From NCBI GenBank assembly GCA_022650895.1, contig JALCQC010000015.1, forward strand, positions 1 through 56,860: a stretch of 56,860 bases of DNA. The letters are read 5' to 3'. Shown here one piece after another: positions 20,058 to 28,222 of this stretch (its first letter is position 1; the number at the start of each line of letters is the position of its first letter). The translations under genes were made by a program, and so were the position numbers. The notes below the pieces were generated by a model. That model searched no databases. It was not told the DNA's origin and was given only the letters and a program-made list of their open reading frames with translations. The stretch is from Bifidobacteriaceae bacterium. GTDB lineage: Bacteria > Actinomycetota > Actinomycetes > Actinomycetales > Bifidobacteriaceae.

Positions 20058-20118
20058 CGCTATGACATTATCTCAGCCCTACTCCCACAACAAAAATGCT
20101 ACGAGGCAAAAAGATGTG

Positions 20119-20136
20119 CCCCCCCCTAAATGCCCC
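20119..20136. repeat. C8-TAAATG-CCCC repeat, left (possible integrase arm site)
   Basis: The string C8 TAAATGCCCC lies 61 bp inside the left att repeat. A close copy, C9 TAAATGTCCCCC, lies at 22225-22245 near the right att repeat in the same orientation. Paired short direct repeats just inside both att sites are what tyrosine-integrase arm-binding sites look like; this role is inferred. Confidence 0.4.
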
Positions 20137-20156
20137 TCTAGCGGTTCCCCGCAGGT

Positions 20157-20615
20157 CTATTTGATCTCCCAGCTATTCCCGCAGGATTGGCAAACAGCCT
20201 CTTTATGCGAGCTCATCTGCGTCTTGTTTTTCCCGCTGCCCTTTGACGTCAACGCCCATAGTCCCATAGTGCTGGCGACCATGGTGGCGCGGCCGAGTTT
20301 TCTCAATCCGCTGCGGCTCTTTTTCTTAGTCACCATTCCGTCGTTGATGAGCTGGACATTGACGTTGGTGCCTCCACACTGAGGACAACGCAGGACCGCA
20401 GACTGCACATTCACATTCTGCGCGACTACCGGCTGTGCAGCTACAGGTTGTGCGACTACCGGCGGCTGCTGTTCTGGCACCACAGCCTGAGGCGTTGTCT
20501 GAGGCGTTGTCTGAGGCGTTGCCTGTTGATGTGACGAACCCTCGCTGTGCATGGCTTCCTCTGCAGCAGTCTTTGCGGCCTCTGCCGCACCCTTGAGCTT
20601 ATCGAACGCACCCAT
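20157..20615 (-). CDS. Small zinc-ribbon protein with Pro/Gln/Val-rich linker
   Basis: A 152-residue protein of unknown role. The ATG at 20615 (MGAFDKLKGAAEAAKTAAEEAM) has AAAGGAG at good spacing; a longer in-frame ORF upstream has no ribosome site. An amphipathic N-terminal helix is followed by a low-complexity linker with threefold QTTPQTT and VVAQPVAAQP repeats, a zinc ribbon half CPQCGG, a basic stretch KKKSRSGLRKLGRA, a weakly hydrophobic run, and the second half CQSCGNSW. CxxC spacing suggests one zinc site formed by the two halves. It sits in the tRNA-Ser element as cargo, next to two lipoprotein genes. It may bind a membrane or nucleic acid; no function is assigned. Confidence 0.7.
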   Translation of the reverse strand: MGAFDKLKGAAEAAKTAAEEAMHSEGSSHQQATPQTTPQTTPQAVVPEQQPPVVAQPVAAQPVVAQNVNVQSAVLRCPQCGGTNVNVQLINDGMVTKKKSRSGLRKLGRATMVASTMGLWALTSKGSGKNKTQMSSHKEAVCQSCGNSWEIK

Positions 20616-20673
20616 GATTACTCCTTTGTGATGATTGGTTTTGTCAGGATATTCTCCATCGTACATGTCCGCT

Positions 20674-21072
20674 TTAGTCGGCTTTTGTCAGTGCGAACTC
20701 CAATCCCCGATCGCCACCCCAGTTATGCCATTTAGCCTTGTATCCGCTCATGGTCGCACTCATTGACTTGTCTTCTGCTGCAGCGACCTTTTCATAATCC
20801 GCATCGCTGAGGGGTAGTTTTTTGCGCACACACTGCAGGACGGGGCTTTTGTCGGGGTTGTCGTACGTATTGAGATTCAACGTATCCCCGTCATAGATTT
20901 TCCCGAGTTTGTCCGCCACACCGTCCTCGTAAAAAACGACCTTGTCCAGCGTGGTGTTTTTCGGTTCGCATGCGTCCACTGTCTTATCCAGTGCCTGAGG
21001 TGCCCCACAGCCAGCCAGAGACACGAGCGCAACCAGTGATATTATCCCCGCCGCTATTCTTTTTCTCATCAT
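20674..21072 (-). CDS. Putative lipoprotein, unknown function
   Basis: A 132-residue protein with a lipoprotein signal: basic MMRKR, hydrophobic IAAGIISLVALV, and lipobox SLAGC (Cys22). The mature part has two more cysteines (DACEP and VLQCVRK) that could form a disulfide outside the membrane. No family is recognised. It follows another small lipoprotein by nine bases on the same strand, and both share cysteine-pair layout, so they may be a duplicated or co-working pair. Element cargo. Confidence 0.68.
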   Translation of the reverse strand: MMRKRIAAGIISLVALVSLAGCGAPQALDKTVDACEPKNTTLDKVVFYEDGVADKLGKIYDGDTLNLNTYDNPDKSPVLQCVRKKLPLSDADYEKVAAAEDKSMSATMSGYKAKWHNWGGDRGLEFALTKAD

Positions 21073-21081
21073 GCCCCCAAT

Positions 21082-21405
21082 CTAAAACGAGCTGAAATCT
21101 ACTAGCTCGGGCGCGCTGTTGGTGCCGCCGACCACGCATTTAATGTTGATGCTTTGTTGGCCACCGAATGCGTTGCCGAGTTTTGCGTTGCGGAAATAGA
21201 CGACGGTGTTGCCGTCTTCGCTCCCGAAATCCGTGTCCCACAGCGATTTCTCAAACCCATAGTCTGCGCTGTTTTTGGCGAGTCTCTCGCAATATGTCAT
21301 CGCTGTGGAGTCCTCCAGCGCATTGCTGTTGCTGCCGCACGCAGACATCGACGCCAGGGCGACAACAGTCGTTGCCCCGGCAAATAGTTTTTTGATAGCC
21401 CTCAT
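21082..21405 (-). CDS. Putative small lipoprotein, unknown function
   Basis: A 107-residue protein from the ATG at 21405 (MRAIKKLFAGATTVV), which has GAGG eight bases upstream; the in-frame extension to 21474 is not supported. The lipobox is LASMSAC (Cys23). The mature domain has two cysteines (MTYCERLAKN and IKCVVGG) and a beta-rich sequence. No homologous family is recognised. It is the first gene after the LexA-type box at 21512-21525, 107 bp upstream, so it and the next lipoprotein could be DNA-damage induced. Confidence 0.65.
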   Translation of the reverse strand: MRAIKKLFAGATTVVALASMSACGSNSNALEDSTAMTYCERLAKNSADYGFEKSLWDTDFGSEDGNTVVYFRNAKLGNAFGGQQSINIKCVVGGTNSAPELVDFSSF

Positions 21406-21511
21406 AGCTCTGCCTCTCACTACATGCATCGTCTGCTCTGACGATGACATCAGGATATGAGACAACGTGTACAAGATGTCGTCTCCATGCCCTATCTTTT
21501 AATCACCAATT

Positions 21512-21525
21512 CGAACACACGTTCG
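21512..21525. promoter_or_regulatory. LexA (SOS) box-like operator
   Basis: CGAACACACGTTCG matches the Gram-positive/actinobacterial LexA consensus CGAACRNRYGTTCG at every position, and the flanks extend the inverted repeat to TTCGAAC-ACAC-GTTCGAA (21510-21527). It lies in the non-coding gap 21406-21640, upstream of the two lipoprotein genes and downstream of the integrase remnant. This fits SOS control, but binding is inferred. Confidence 0.6.
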
Positions 21526-21640
21526 AACGAGGTCGCTCGGAGTGGAGCAGGTCGCATAAAAAAGATCGGCATCCCCATCAAGAACAGCCGATCTTCATGC
21601 ACGCACAACGTCCAGAAGGGAGGTAGTGCAACAGCTTAGT

Positions 21641-22173
21641 TTACTCTGATTCTTCGTTTTCCTCCCTCATTATGTTCTCAGTATCTCGCACGATTTCGGA
21701 GATCTCCATATCTAAACCGGCTGCGATTCGATTCATCTGATCGAAGTCTGCCACCGTCACGCGCCGATTAATTTTTCTGGGCGTTATGTTTTGAGGGGGG
21801 GGGATGTCCCCAAACACGGGGTACAGATAGTTTTCGAGATATTCACGGTATTTGTCCCGGGTTGTTTGGGCCAACAGTTTGGTTGGGGAGCAAACGTTTC
21901 TCAATCCACTCCTCCACGTACATGCAGATGTCGCGTGCTGCGATAAATCCCGCGCCATGGCGACTTGAGGCACCCATGAGCCGAGGTCTATGGCATGTTT
22001 AGCATCGGCCAGCCACCTCTCCGCCTCCGATTTTCAGGTCGAGGGTGAACGTTTGCTCACGTACTGAGACAGGTTGGGCCATTTCCCATACGCCCAATCA
22101 GGGGGGGCTGGTACGACGCCTCCCACATGATGGTCCCTTGCGCTCGCGTTTTTGAGCTTTCCCCACGACCTCC
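21641..22173 (-). pseudogene. Tyrosine integrase remnant, many frameshifts, fused to an HTH tail
   Basis: On the minus strand pieces of a typical actinobacterial integrase N-terminus occur in order but in changing frames: GRGESSKTRAQGTIMWEASYQPP, DWAYGKWPNLSQYVSKR, TFTLDLK, EAERWLADAKHAIDLGSWVPQ, ARDICMYVEEWIEKRLLPNQTVGP, and TTRDKYREYLENYLYPVFGD. At least five frame changes are needed, two beside G/C runs (22101-22107 and 21795-21803). The catalytic domain is absent. After QNITP the sequence turns into RRVTVADFDQMNRIAAGLDMEISEIV, which resembles the end of an XRE repressor, so a deletion joined two genes. Coordinates at the 5' end are approximate. Confidence 0.78.
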
Positions 22174-22224
22174 GCACAGTGTCTCCTGACCCTGGAAGGG
22201 GGCGCTTTTTTCGGGCGGGCTGAG

Positions 22225-22245
22225 CCCCCCCCCTAAATGTCCCCC
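22225..22245. repeat. C9-TAAATG-TCCCCC repeat, right (possible integrase arm site)
   Basis: Near-copy of the repeat at 20119-20136, same orientation, 99 bp inside the right att repeat. See the left copy for the argument. Confidence 0.4.
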
Positions 22246-22344
22246 TTGATGTGCCTCAATTAGCACTCATCTGCCTATGTCTGCATAAAACGAGCTTGAC
22301 GACAAGTGACCTGAAAACGACGTGATAATACGGAAAATGGCATG

Positions 22345-22376
22345 AAAAAAGGGAACCGAGCCGAAACCCGATTCCC
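22345..22376 (-). terminator. Terminator of tRNA-Ser(GCU)
   Basis: On the minus strand GGGAATCGGG pairs with CTCGGTTCCC (two G-U pairs) and is followed by six T. It ends the tRNA transcript and is duplicated at the left end of the element. Confidence 0.8.
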
Positions 22377-22399
22377 AGTTTGCGGAGTGAGAGAGATTC
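22345..22399. repeat. Right copy of 55-bp direct repeat (att site within tRNA-Ser)
   Basis: Identical to 20003-20057. It covers the tRNA terminator, the 3' acceptor strand and part of the T arm of the intact tRNA-Ser(GCU). Confidence 0.9.
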
Positions 22400-22469
22400 G
22401 AACTCTCGAAGGACTAACGTCCTTAACACCTTAGCAGGGTGCCCCTTTCGGCCGCTCAGGCATCACTCC
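22383..22469 (-). tRNA. tRNA-Ser (GCU)
   Basis: An 87-base cloverleaf: acceptor GGAGTGA/TCACTCC, anticodon loop CTGCTAA (GCU), long variable arm, T loop TTCGAAT, discriminator G, and no encoded CCA. It reads AGC/AGU codons. The gene is intact although its 3' end is an integration site. Confidence 0.96.
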
Positions 22470-22511
22470 AGTTGTTCCATTCAAAAGAGCAACAGAAACA
22501 TACTATACCAT

Positions 22512-23450
22512 CTATGCGGGATTTCGATCTCCCGAGAATGTCACGAGGACGGCGGCAATCACCATCACGATTCCGATGAGCTCCGCGACATTGGGAATTT
22601 CGCCGAATGCCAAGCCCACGGCCACGGCGGCAGCAGGGTTGATCGACTGTATCACGGAGAAACTTCCCGACGACAGCCTCGGCATGATCATCTGGTCCAT
22701 CACATAGGGGAAGAACGATCCCAACAACGAGACACACACCATCAGCAGAACCAGCTTCACACCACCGGCAGCACCCACGCTCCACGTGGCTCCTAGTTTC
22801 GGGTACATCACGGCTTTGACGGAAGGCACCGCAAGAAACAGCGACTGCACCGCGAAACCGATGCACACGGCGACGGAAAGGTAGTCGATGGAATGCCCCG
22901 TGAAAGACACCTTGCGTCCCGCAATGATGTATATTCCCCACATGGTGGCGCTGCACAGAATGGCGATGAATCCCAGCAGGAAGTTCCCCTCCCCCGGGTT
23001 CGCAAAGGAGACGCCGGCGAGAAGCACCACACCCACGGCAGCGATGACGATGCCAAGACGTTCATGCCAATCCCGCCCCGTCACCACAGCGACAGTCAGA
23101 GGCCCCAGGAATTCGATGGAGACCGCGATCCCCATGTCCATATTGTCGACGGCAACATAGAAAACGGTGTTCATCACCATGATGGCGATGCCAAGAACAG
23201 CGATAGTGCCCCACGAGCGCCAATCGTGATGAGGAAAGTTCTTACGCACGGATTTCCGCCAAGGCCTGCGCCACAGCACTAACGCAAGCGCAAGAAAGCC
23301 CACGCGGTACCATGCGGCGTAAATTGGTTCAATTTCCGAAAAAGCGTCCTTCACCAGCCCTGTGGCAATGTAGAGCGAAACGCTCTGAATCACTACCAGA
23401 ATCCATGCCGGCGTGGCATTCATCACCTTCACAACCCATTGCTTCATCAC
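22512..23450 (-). CDS. EamA/RhaT family transporter (drug/metabolite superfamily)
   Basis: A 312-residue protein with about ten membrane helices in two EamA repeats (first repeat begins ILVVIQSVSLYIATG; second begins LLGFIAILCSATMWGIYIIAG). SIEFLGPLTVAV and SVIQSINPAAAVAVGLAFGEIPN are typical EamA helix 4/9 sequences. Such proteins usually export amino acids or metabolites (RhtA/YdcZ-like). It is transcribed divergently from the DNA polymerase IV gene and ends 43 bp before tRNA-Ser. Substrate unknown. Confidence 0.85.
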   Translation of the reverse strand: MMKQWVVKVMNATPAWILVVIQSVSLYIATGLVKDAFSEIEPIYAAWYRVGFLALALVLWRRPWRKSVRKNFPHHDWRSWGTIAVLGIAIMVMNTVFYVAVDNMDMGIAVSIEFLGPLTVAVVTGRDWHERLGIVIAAVGVVLLAGVSFANPGEGNFLLGFIAILCSATMWGIYIIAGRKVSFTGHSIDYLSVAVCIGFAVQSLFLAVPSVKAVMYPKLGATWSVGAAGGVKLVLLMVCVSLLGSFFPYVMDQMIMPRLSSGSFSVIQSINPAAAVAVGLAFGEIPNVAELIGIVMVIAAVLVTFSGDRNPA

Positions 23451-23572
23451 TCCACGCTACCGCACGCCCTGAATTCCGAGCAGGCAGCGTTTCATCCGTG
23501 CGTTCAACCAGGGGTTCAGCCGCACGCTCACCCGCCCAACGTGGCCGTACCTCTCCCACTATCATTGCTGAC

Positions 23573-24865
23573 ATGAGCACTTCTCCCCGTTCCCTCGCCG
23601 TCAAGCGCGACTGGGGTCATGACGAGACGGGGTGCACCGTGCTTCACATCGACATGGATGCCTTCTACGCCTCCTGCGAGATAGCGCGCCATCCTGAACT
23701 CAAGGGGAAACCCGTCATCATCGGCACCGGTAACCGCGCTGTGGTGTCTGCGGCAAGTTACGAAGCGCGTACCTATGGCATCAACTCCGCCATGGCAGTC
23801 GCCACTGCCCGCAGACGGTGCCCGCAAGGAATTTTCCTTCCTGTCGACATGCAGTATTACCGAGCAATCTCCCGTCAGATTTTCGCTCTCATGGCATCCG
23901 TCACTGACCAGATCGAGCAGGTTTCAGTCGACGAGGCCTATATGAACGTTTCACAGGCACTGAGGCGATGGGAAAGTCCCTCCGCCATCGGTGCGTGGAT
24001 ACGCCAACAGGTACAGAAGAAATTCAATGTCACCTGTTCGGTAGGCATCGCCGCCAACAAACTGATCGCAAAACTTGCCTCCACCAACGCCAAGCCGGAT
24101 GGAATGCTGCTCGTTCCTCTCTCTCAGCACGCTACCTTCATCCGGATGCTGCCGCTGCGCTCCATTCCGGGTATTGGCCCCGCCTCAGCTGAGCACTTTC
24201 GCCGCTGGGGCGTGGAAACGGTCGAGGAACTTTCCCACCTCAGCGAGTCGCAGATAGCGCAGATCACCGGTTCCGCTCTCCAGGCACATTCTCTGTGGCT
24301 TGCTGCTCAGGGACGGGATGAGAGGAAAGTCATCCCCCATACTCCCGAAAAGTCCATCGGCAGCGAACGCACCTTCGCCCAAGACACGACCGACAGCACA
24401 GAGGTGACCGCTCTTCTGCGCCATTGCAGCGATGAGGTGGCAGCGAGTTTACGTAAACGGGGCCTCGTGGCACGCACGATCACCACAAAAGTGAGGCATT
24501 CGGATCTCAGCTATTCCACCAAGGCTCACACACTGGAGGCTCCTGTGGATACAGCTTCCGCGATTTATCCCGTTGCCAAAAAACTGCTGTTCGCCATCAT
24601 GAAAACTGAGTCAACGGCCTCCGTTCTCCCCCAGCCTCTCCGGTTGGCGGGAGTCAGCGCCTCGGGACTTTCGCCAGCGAAGACGACAGCGCTTCAGCCG
24701 TCTCTGGAACTCGACTTAGGTGATGAGGACGAGGAAGAGGTTTCCGCCCACACCGATGCCACCAAGCTCCGCACTGCAGAAAAGACTCTCGACTCCATCC
24801 GCGATAAATACGGAAAGAACGTGATTCACCTGGGGACGACCGCAAAGGCAAAGAAACCCCTCTGA
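23573..24865 (+). CDS. dinB: DNA polymerase IV (Y-family)
   Basis: A 430-residue translesion polymerase. LHIDMDAFYASCEIARHP holds the first catalytic carboxylates, VVSAASYEARTYGINSAMAV the fingers, and QVSVDEAYMN the second catalytic pair. SVGIAANKLIAKLASTNAKPDG and the IPGIGPASAEHFRRWG helix-hairpin-helix follow. The little-finger domain is present. The chosen start at 23573 (MSTSPRSLAVKRDWG) is 87 codons inside a longer open frame that overlaps the divergent EamA gene; polymerase homology begins near VLHIDMD. No LexA box was found in its upstream region. A C-terminal beta-clamp-binding motif was not clearly recognised. Confidence 0.92.
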   Translation: MSTSPRSLAVKRDWGHDETGCTVLHIDMDAFYASCEIARHPELKGKPVIIGTGNRAVVSAASYEARTYGINSAMAVATARRRCPQGIFLPVDMQYYRAISRQIFALMASVTDQIEQVSVDEAYMNVSQALRRWESPSAIGAWIRQQVQKKFNVTCSVGIAANKLIAKLASTNAKPDGMLLVPLSQHATFIRMLPLRSIPGIGPASAEHFRRWGVETVEELSHLSESQIAQITGSALQAHSLWLAAQGRDERKVIPHTPEKSIGSERTFAQDTTDSTEVTALLRHCSDEVAASLRKRGLVARTITTKVRHSDLSYSTKAHTLEAPVDTASAIYPVAKKLLFAIMKTESTASVLPQPLRLAGVSASGLSPAKTTALQPSLELDLGDEDEEEVSAHTDATKLRTAEKTLDSIRDKYGKNVIHLGTTAKAKKPL

Positions 24866-24941
24866 GCACTCTGAACGCCGCGGGCAATCTGAGCGTCTCA
24901 AACGCCGTGACCGCCCTGAATACTCCAAAGCTCTACGAGAT

Positions 24942-26087
24942 CTACGAGCGTTCCTGACTGGCATTCCCCGAAGCGCGGAGACGTGCAGCGGCAGCGGCTA
25001 TGTCGTCGTCACTGGCGGTGGAGGAAAAACGCAGCCACGCGGCATCACCGTAGAACTCACCGGGACTGGGAACGATGCCCCACCGCGCCAACCGTTCGAT
25101 GTCGTGCCAGCAATCGCCGCTGAGCGCGCGCACCCACACATAGAGTCCACCCTCCGGCATGGTGGCAGCATAACCGGCAGAGACAAGACCGTCCACCAGC
25201 GCATTCAGCCGCTTGCGGTACCGGTCACGTTGGAATACAACCGACTGGCTATCGGTGAGGCCGGCCGCCATGGCCGCTTGGACCGGACCGGGAATAATCA
25301 ACCCGATCTGTTTGCGGTAGTTCAGCATCTCGGAAAGGATGTCAGAGTCACCGGCGATGAAGGCCGTGCGGTAACCTGCCATATTCGATTGCTTGCTCAA
25401 CGAGTACAGGCACAGCACGTTCCGCGCATCCCCGCCACAGACTTCCGTATTCAGAATGCAGGGCGCAGGTTCACGGGTCTTCCAGTGAAGAAGCGCATAA
25501 CACTCGTCCGACACCACCACGGCCCCTCTGCTCCGGGCGGTTGCCACGATGTTTGAAAGTTGGGCGGCGCTCAGGGTTTGTCCCGTGGGATTGGAGGGCG
25601 AATTCACCCACACCATGCCCACGTTGGGGACATCCTTCCACGAGTCCACGTCGGCCACATCGGTTTTGAAGGTCTCGAGACCAGCCAGTTGCGTTCCGAT
25701 TTCGTACGTCGGATACGAAACCTTGGGCTGCACCACAACGGTTCCTGGTTTCAGCCCCAGCAGTGACGCCATCAACGCCACCGCCTCTTTCGATCCCACG
25801 CTGGGAAGGGCACGCGCATGAATGGCCGCCATGTCGACTCCACGTGCACGGGAGAACCATTCGGAAATGGCCTTCTGCAGCTCATCCGTGCCCACCGTGG
25901 TGGGGTAGCCAAAGGCGTTGGGCTGATTCGATGCCTCTGCGAGCGCAGAGCGAACCGATTCGGGAACATCGTCGACGGGGGAACCGACGGAGAGATTGAT
26001 CATTCCGTCGGGATATTGGGAGGCGGTCTGTTTGGCGGCCGTCAACCGCTCCCATCGGTAGGGAGTAGAGAAAGTATGGAAACTCAC
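24942..26087 (-). CDS. dapC: Succinyldiaminopimelate aminotransferase, DapC-type
   Basis: A 381-residue fold-type I PLP aminotransferase. VNSPSNPTGQTLS, VSDECYALLHW and the Schiff-base lysine in LYSLSKQSNMAGYR are plain. It lies 22 bp after a 7Fe-type ferredoxin gene, the same fdxA-dapC order seen in mycobacteria and other actinobacteria, which supports a role in lysine/diaminopimelate synthesis (N-succinyl-2-amino-6-ketopimelate to N-succinyl-LL-DAP, glutamate as amino donor). No signal of independent regulation; it should be co-transcribed with the ferredoxin gene. Confidence 0.85.
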   Translation of the reverse strand: MSFHTFSTPYRWERLTAAKQTASQYPDGMINLSVGSPVDDVPESVRSALAEASNQPNAFGYPTTVGTDELQKAISEWFSRARGVDMAAIHARALPSVGSKEAVALMASLLGLKPGTVVVQPKVSYPTYEIGTQLAGLETFKTDVADVDSWKDVPNVGMVWVNSPSNPTGQTLSAAQLSNIVATARSRGAVVVSDECYALLHWKTREPAPCILNTEVCGGDARNVLCLYSLSKQSNMAGYRTAFIAGDSDILSEMLNYRKQIGLIIPGPVQAAMAAGLTDSQSVVFQRDRYRKRLNALVDGLVSAGYAATMPEGGLYVWVRALSGDCWHDIERLARWGIVPSPGEFYGDAAWLRFSSTASDDDIAAAAARLRASGNASQERS

Positions 26088-26109
26088 GCGTTATGGAGAG
26101 CTGACGCCC

Positions 26110-26430
26110 TCAGTCCTCCTTGTGTGGGACGGCGGTGATGCGGGGATCGTCGTGATCGATTTGGCCGAACGCCTGGGCTCCGCCTTGATCACCCACCTCA
26201 TTGAAGTAATCCACCGCCACGTCCTTGTACCACGCCCACTCCTCGGGCAGATCATCCTCATAGAAGATGGCTTCCACAGGGCAGGCAGGCTCGCAGGCGC
26301 CACAGTCGACGCACTCGTTCGGATTGATGTACAACGTGCGCTGGCCCTCGTAGATGCAATCGACGGGACACTCATCCACGCATGCCTTGTCCTTCACATC
26401 GATGCACGGTTCGGCAATAACGTATGTCAT
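26110..26430 (-). CDS. fdxA: Ferredoxin (3Fe-4S/4Fe-4S, FdxA type)
   Basis: A 106-residue electron carrier. [17 protein letters not shown] forms the 3Fe-4S side and [15 protein letters not shown] the 4Fe-4S cluster; the acidic C-terminal half is as in actinobacterial seven-iron ferredoxins. It is cytoplasmic. It heads a two-gene unit with dapC, a conserved neighbourhood whose reason is unknown, since DapC needs no electrons. Confidence 0.93.
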   Translation of the reverse strand: MTYVIAEPCIDVKDKACVDECPVDCIYEGQRTLYINPNECVDCGACEPACPVEAIFYEDDLPEEWAWYKDVAVDYFNEVGDQGGAQAFGQIDHDDPRITAVPHKED

Positions 26431-26529
26431 AAGGATCCTTTCGACGCAGTTACGGGCGAAACTTGTTTCTAGAATACCTGTGCGGCTCGATACTTCAAGG
26501 GCTCTGTGTCGCCGGACAGAGAACCGTTG

Positions 26530-28041
26530 TCAGTCGTCCATGTCTTCCAGATTCGGCATCAGTTTGGACTGTTTGCCCAGAATCGAATGACGGTAGGAGT
26601 AGACGAAGTAAATGATGAAACCGACCAGAAGCCACACGAGGAACCGCAGCCACGTCAGGATGGTGAGGTTCAGCATGAGCCACAGGCACGCCACCGCAGT
26701 AAGGATGGGAACGACGGGGCTTCCCGGCACCTTGAAAGGACGGTCAAGCTCGGGACGCGAATGACGCAGGATCGGAATGCTGATTGCCACCAGCATGAAG
26801 GCCGACAACGTTCCGATGTTCACCATGTCGGAAAGGATGGTGACGTCGAAAGTAGAGGCCATGATCGCCACGATGACGGATCCAATGATCTGCAGACGTG
26901 CAGGAGTCCCCCGCTTCGAGGTCTTGGAGAGAGAACGGGGCAGCAGACCGTCGCGGCTCATGGCGAAGACGGTACGGGTAAGGCCGAGCAGCAGAACCAT
27001 CACCACGGTGGTAAGACCCACGAGGATGCCAAAGGATATTATCTTCGCCGCCCAACCTGCGCCGACAAGTTGGAAGGCGGTGCTCAGAGTGGGGTCGCCG
27101 GATGCTGCGAGCTGCTTATATGAGACCATGCCCGTAGTGACGATGGCCACCAGAATATAGAGGACGCACACGATGAGAACGCCAAGGCCAATGCCACGCG
27201 GAACGGTCTTTGCTGGGTTCACTGTCTCCTCGGACGCCGTTGCCACGATGTCGAAACCGATGAAGGCGAAGAACACGAGTGCCGCGCCGGAAAGAATTCC
27301 GTAGACACCGTACATGGTCGGCTCCTGACCGGAGATGAACTGGAACAGCGGCTGGAACATCACGCCGGATTCTCCCGAACTGGTCGCCACCGCGGGTTCG
27401 CTCGGTGGAATGAACGGCGTGAAGTTGGCCGATTTCACATAGAAGAACCCGACGACCACAACGAACAGAACAACTGACACCTTAATGGCGGTCAGGACGT
27501 TGTTGACGCGGGAACTGATCTGGGTGCCCAACACCAGCAACATGGTGAAGAAGGCAATGATGATGATCGGTGCCACATCAATTGAGAGAGACCCCATGTG
27601 CACGGTGGTGGTGAAACCGGTTACTCCCATCTGATGAACGAAATCACTCAGATAGACGCTCCAGTATTTCGAAATGACCGAGCCCGCCATCAGCATCTCG
27701 AGGATCATGTCCCATCCGATGACCCAAGCGACCATCTCACCCATCGTGGAATAAGTGAAGGTGTAGGCCGAGCCGGCAACAGGAGCCACTGACGCAAGTT
27801 CCGCGTAACACAGAGCCGCACACCCACAGACGATTGCCGCAATAATGAAGCTGATGATGGCCGCCGGTCCCGCGTGGAAGGCAACCGTCTGCGCACCCAC
27901 CGAGAAGATTCCCGCACCCACCGCGACGGCGACTCCCATCACCGCTAAATCCTTGGTGTGTAAAGTCCGTTTGAGCGAATGCCCGGCTTCCTTGGATTCG
28001 GCGACCGACTGCTCGATGGTCTTCTTGCGAAGAACGTGCAT
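26530..28041 (-). CDS. APC family amino acid permease (CAT-like)
   Basis: A 503-residue permease with about 12-14 helices. VMGVAVAVGAGIFSVGAQ is the first-helix substrate motif (GAGIF) of the APC superfamily, and FFAFIGFDIVATASEETVNPAKTVPRGI is the conserved helix-6 region of cationic amino acid transporters. The N-terminal 30 residues are hydrophilic and cytoplasmic. Likely imports basic or branched amino acids, though substrate cannot be fixed. Single gene; its start is followed upstream by a 181-bp gap with no ORF. Confidence 0.87.
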   Translation of the reverse strand: MHVLRKKTIEQSVAESKEAGHSLKRTLHTKDLAVMGVAVAVGAGIFSVGAQTVAFHAGPAAIISFIIAAIVCGCAALCYAELASVAPVAGSAYTFTYSTMGEMVAWVIGWDMILEMLMAGSVISKYWSVYLSDFVHQMGVTGFTTTVHMGSLSIDVAPIIIIAFFTMLLVLGTQISSRVNNVLTAIKVSVVLFVVVVGFFYVKSANFTPFIPPSEPAVATSSGESGVMFQPLFQFISGQEPTMYGVYGILSGAALVFFAFIGFDIVATASEETVNPAKTVPRGIGLGVLIVCVLYILVAIVTTGMVSYKQLAASGDPTLSTAFQLVGAGWAAKIISFGILVGLTTVVMVLLLGLTRTVFAMSRDGLLPRSLSKTSKRGTPARLQIIGSVIVAIMASTFDVTILSDMVNIGTLSAFMLVAISIPILRHSRPELDRPFKVPGSPVVPILTAVACLWLMLNLTILTWLRFLVWLLVGFIIYFVYSYRHSILGKQSKLMPNLEDMDD

Positions 28042-28222
28042 GGATAACCCTCCTCATGGCCGGGAGCGACGTCCATTCTCTCCTCGCTGCTTCGCCGGCG
28101 TTGCAAACTAACGTATGGAATACTACAGGCTTCACCGGCTCCACGCTAAAAAAACCACGAAACGCCGACGAAAACTAATTGCAGCGAACGCGGGCAGCAG
28201 GCACCGAAAGCGCAGAAAAACT

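Larger units (their letters stand above)
20003..22399. mobile_element. Decayed integrative element in tRNA-Ser(GCU), about 2.4 kb
   Basis: The unit is bounded by perfect 55-bp direct repeats, one being the real 3' end of a tRNA-Ser gene and its terminator. Inside are a zinc-ribbon protein, two lipoproteins, a LexA-type box and an integrase remnant oriented away from the tRNA. A full integrase with Arg-His-Arg-Tyr residues is missing, so the element should be immobile without help. Several long G or C runs (7-9 bases) occur only here in the window. I infer a larger ancestral element reduced by deletion. Confidence 0.82.

Noticed and set aside
23312-23572. 87-codon N-terminal extension of DNA polymerase IV
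   Set aside because: It overlaps the divergent EamA gene and has no Pol IV homology.
23451-23572. LexA box upstream of dinB
   Set aside because: Only scattered GTTC/GAAC half-sites; no CGAAC-N4-GTTCG match.
24866-24941. Terminator between dinB and dapC
   Set aside because: No convincing hairpin with a T run on either strand.
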